A model generated the notes under the pieces. The model was not told the DNA's origin, ran no database searches, and saw only the letters and a program-made list of their open reading frames with translations. A DNA stretch of 23,406 nt from Bacteroidales bacterium. Lineage in GTDB: Bacteria; Bacteroidota; Bacteroidia; Bacteroidales; Muribaculaceae. This document shows, in pieces, positions 20,797-23,406 of this stretch. Both the position numbers and the translations under genes were made by a program. Within the stretch, counting starts at the first letter, position 1; each line of letters opens with the position of its first letter. The stretch spans positions 1 to 23,406 of the forward strand of contig SFOH01000033.1 in NCBI GenBank assembly GCA_004552485.1, read 5' to 3'.

Positions 20797-23406
20797 ATGC
20801 TTACATCCAAACAGGTACGCGAGTCCTTCAAGGACTTCTTCAAATCAAAGGGTCACACCATTGTCCCCTCCGCCCCCATGGTGGTGAAGGACGACCCCAC
20901 CCTCATGTTCACCAACGCCGGAATGAACCAGTTCAAGGACATCATCCTTGGCAACAAAGAGCCCAAGGCGCGCCGCGTCTCCGACTCGCAGAAGTGTCTG
21001 CGCGTCAGCGGCAAACACAACGACCTTGAGGAGGTGGGACTTGACACGTACCACCACACCATGTTCGAGATGCTGGGCAACTGGTCGTTCGGCGACTACT
21101 TCAAGAAAGAGGCCATCGACTGGGCCTGGGAGTATCTCGTCGACGTGCTCGGCCTCGACCCCAACCGTCTGTATGCCACCGTCTTCGAGGGTTCGAAAGA
21201 AGAAGGCCTCGACCGCGACGACGAAGCCGCATCCTACTGGGAGGCCCACCTGCCCAAATCGCACATCATCAACGGCAACAAGCACGACAACTTCTGGGAG
21301 ATGGGCGACACGGGTCCCTGCGGCCCCTGCTCGGAGATTCACATCGACCTGCGCTCTGACGAGGAGCGCGCCAAAGTAGACGGTGCCTCGCTCGTGAACA
21401 AGGACAATCCCCTGGTCATCGAAATCTGGAACCTCGTGTTCATGCAGTACCAGCGCATGGCCGACGGCTCGCTCGTTCCCCTGCCCCAGCACGTCATCGA
21501 CACCGGCATGGGCTTTGAGCGCCTGTGCATGGCCCTCCAGGGCAAGAAGAGCAACTACGACACCGACGTCTTCACCCCGCTCCTCGACAAAATCGCCGAA
21601 CTCTCCGGCAAACAGTACGGCAAAGACCACAAGGTCGACGTGGCCATGCGCGTTATCGCCGACCATGTCCGCACCATCGCCTTCTCCATCGCCGACTCAC
21701 AGCTGCCCTCCAACGCCAAGGCCGGCTACGTCATCCGCCGCATCCTGCGCCGCGCCGTCCGCTACGGCTACACCTTCCTGGGTTTCAGCGAAGCGTTCAT
21801 GTACCGCCTCATCGACACACTCATCGAGTCGATGGGCCAGGCCTATCCCGAGCTGCCCGCCCAGCGCGAGCTCATCATGCGCGTCATCAAAGAGGAGGAA
21901 GAGGCATTCCTGCGCACTCTCGACAAAGGCATCGCCCTGCTCGACGCAGCCATGAAACGCGCCCGCGCCGAGGGCAAGACCTGCATCCCCGGCGTCGAAG
22001 CCTTCACCCTTTACGACACCTACGGATTCCCCCTCGACCTCACCGAGCTCATCCTCAAAGAGAACAACATGACCCTCGACAAGGCCGGCTTCGACAAAGA
22101 GATGGCCGCCCAGAAGCAGCGCGCCCGCAACGCCGCCGCCGTCGAGGCCACCGACTGGCAGATTCTCCGTCCCGAAATCAAGGACACGAAGTTCGTGGGC
22201 TACGACCAGACCGAGTCCGAATCACTCATCACCCGTTACCGCAACGTGCGCCAGAAGGGCAAAGAGTACTTCCAGATCATCCTGGACGTGACCCCCTTCT
22301 ATGCCGAGATGGGCGGCGAGGTCGGCGACCGCGGCCACCTCACCGACACAGAGACCGGCGAGGTCATCGAGATCTACGACACCAAACGCGAGAACGGCAT
22401 CGCCGTCCACCTGGCCAAGAAGATGCCCGCTCACCCCGAGCACACCTTCCGCGCCGCCATCGACGTCAAGCCCCGCGAGGCCGTAGCCGCCAACCACACG
22501 GCCACCCACCTGCTCCACCACGCCCTGCGCGAAGTGCTCGGCACACACGTCGAACAGAAAGGCTCGCTTGTGACGCCCGACTACCTGCGCTTCGACTTCA
22601 GCCACTTCCAGAAAGTGACGCCCGAACAGCTGCGCCAGGTCGAGCACCTCGCCAACGAATATGTGCGCAACGCCACACCGCGCTGCGAGCACCGCGACAT
22701 GGCCATCGACGAGGCCCGTGCCATGGGCGCCATGGCCCTCTTCGGCGAGAAATACGGCGACAAAGTGCGCGTCATCAAATACGGCGACTCCGTCGAACTC
22801 TGCGGCGGCTGCCACGTGGCCAACACCGGCCAGATCGGCATGATCAAAATCCTGTCCGAGAGCTCCATCGCCGCCGGCATACGCCGCATCGAGGCCATCA
22901 CCGGCGAGCGCGTCGAGGAGTTCATGAACAACACCATCGAGTGCATGCACCACATCAGCGCCATGTTCAACAACGTTCCCGACGTCGAGGCCGCCATCCG
23001 CAAAGCCGTCGAGGAGAACTCCGAGCTGAAGAAACAGGCCCAGGAGGCCATGATCGAGCGCGCCAACAACGTCGCCCGCGAGGCCCTGGCCGCCGCCAAG
23101 GAAATCAACGGCATCAAGGTTGTCAGCCTGCGCGGCGTGCGTCTGCCCGAGGTTGTGAAGAACGTTGCCATGGGCGTTCGCCGCGACAGCCCGGAGGCCA
23201 CCGCATTCATTGCAGCCACCACCGATGCTTCCGGCAAACCGCTGCTCACCGTGGCCCTCACGGATGACCTGGTCAAGAACGGCCTCAACGCCGCCCAAAT
23301 CGCCCGCAACGCCGCCAAGAACATCAAAGGCGGTGGCGGCGGCCAGCCCGGCTTCGCCCAGGCCGGTGGCAAAGACGCCGAAGGCATCCCCGCCGCTTTC
23401 GACGCC
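20797..23406 (+). CDS. alaS: Alanyl-tRNA synthetase, 3' end cut by window edge
   Basis: The enzyme charges tRNA-Ala and clears mischarged Ser or Gly. From ATG 20797 there are 870 codons with no stop; Bacteroidetes AlaRS is about this long, so only a few residues are missing. The class II catalytic domain shows MFTNAGMNQFKD (37-48), the motif 2 region DTYHHTMFEMLGNWSFGDYF, WEMGDTGPCGPCSE (167-180) and motif 3 DTGMGFERL (235-243). The editing domain has the zinc-binding pairs His567/His571 (HTATH) and Cys669/His673 (CGGCH), all present. A helical segment (ENSELKKQAQEAM) leads to the C-Ala domain with the expected Gly-rich GGGGGQPGFAQAGGKD. I chose this ATG because the family begins with such a MLTSKQVRESF-like segment. 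It is transcribed alone here, divergently from the MerR gene. Confidence 0.97.
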   Translation, partial: MLTSKQVRESFKDFFKSKGHTIVPSAPMVVKDDPTLMFTNAGMNQFKDIILGNKEPKARRVSDSQKCLRVSGKHNDLEEVGLDTYHHTMFEMLGNWSFGDYFKKEAIDWAWEYLVDVLGLDPNRLYATVFEGSKEEGLDRDDEAASYWEAHLPKSHIINGNKHDNFWEMGDTGPCGPCSEIHIDLRSDEERAKVDGASLVNKDNPLVIEIWNLVFMQYQRMADGSLVPLPQHVIDTGMGFERLCMALQGKKSNYDTDVFTPLLDKIAELSGKQYGKDHKVDVAMRVIADHVRTIAFSIADSQLPSNAKAGYVIRRILRRAVRYGYTFLGFSEAFMYRLIDTLIESMGQAYPELPAQRELIMRVIKEEEEAFLRTLDKGIALLDAAMKRARAEGKTCIPGVEAFTLYDTYGFPLDLTELILKENNMTLDKAGFDKEMAAQKQRARNAAAVEATDWQILRPEIKDTKFVGYDQTESESLITRYRNVRQKGKEYFQIILDVTPFYAEMGGEVGDRGHLTDTETGEVIEIYDTKRENGIAVHLAKKMPAHPEHTFRAAIDVKPREAVAANHTATHLLHHALREVLGTHVEQKGSLVTPDYLRFDFSHFQKVTPEQLRQVEHLANEYVRNATPRCEHRDMAIDEARAMGAMALFGEKYGDKVRVIKYGDSVELCGGCHVANTGQIGMIKILSESSIAAGIRRIEAITGERVEEFMNNTIECMHHISAMFNNVPDVEAAIRKAVEENSELKKQAQEAMIERANNVAREALAAAKEINGIKVVSLRGVRLPEVVKNVAMGVRRDSPEATAFIAATTDASGKPLLTVALTDDLVKNGLNAAQIARNAAKNIKGGGGGQPGFAQAGGKDAEGIPAAFDA

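Noticed and set aside
21525..23267. A 580-codon open frame on the plus strand inside alaS
   Set aside because: It is a frame-shifted shadow rich in Arg, His and Pro; alaS in the other frame has all expected motifs. The same applies to minus-strand frames at 20845-21666 and 22222-23298.

Overview
The window reads as chromosomal DNA of a high-GC Bacteroidota, most likely order Bacteroidales. Three things point there. Intergenic regions carry the Bacteroidetes -7 promoter box (TAnnTTTG). There are essentially no Shine-Dalgarno sequences. The protein families are typical of the group: PCMD and DUF4493-like surface lipoproteins, a DUF3332 lipoprotein, a large one-piece PurL, and a Pif1-like helicase with a C-terminal HTH. 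Genus cannot be fixed from this stretch. Coding density is very high: no gap exceeds about 155 bases, and I see no rRNA, tRNA, CRISPR array, insertion sequence or phage gene.

Layout. (1) Bases 1-8900, minus strand: a promoter at 8870-8900 drives a tightly packed run of genes, most of them touching or overlapping. In transcription order these are a large DUF4493-like/PCMD surface lipoprotein, two tandem paralogous outer-membrane beta-barrel-like proteins, a second PCMD lipoprotein, purM, an MltF-type lytic transglycosylase, and after a 69-base gap a DUF3332 lipoprotein cut by the window edge. (2) 8942-10734, plus: an ABC-F ATPase of Uup type, divergent from that operon. (3) 10731-14213, minus: purL, converging on the ABC-F gene with overlapping stop codons. 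(4) 14309-17975, plus: a three-gene unit of an alpha/beta hydrolase, a membrane-anchored MurF-like ligase without the usual UDP-MurNAc-binding N-domain, and a divergent D-Ala-D-Ala-ligase paralogue. It ends at a strong terminator hairpin (17979-18047). (5) 18051-20644, minus: a MerR-type regulator translationally coupled to a Pif1-like helicase with a C-terminal HTH. (6) 20797 to the right edge: alaS, lacking only its last few codons.

How the genes work together. purM and purL serve consecutive steps of de novo purine synthesis but sit in different transcription units; purM is appended to the surface-protein operon. The surface cluster probably makes a cell-envelope assembly: two exported lipoproteins plus two barrels. 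The hydrolase/Mur-ligase/Ddl-like unit is the best candidate for an undescribed pathway. It pairs an ATP-grasp dipeptide-ligase fold whose acceptor loop looks shortened with a membrane-bound Mur-type amide ligase, so it could build and attach a peptide-like group to a membrane-held acceptor. That function is inference; the gene content and motifs are what the sequence shows. All family assignments are by eye, without database searches.
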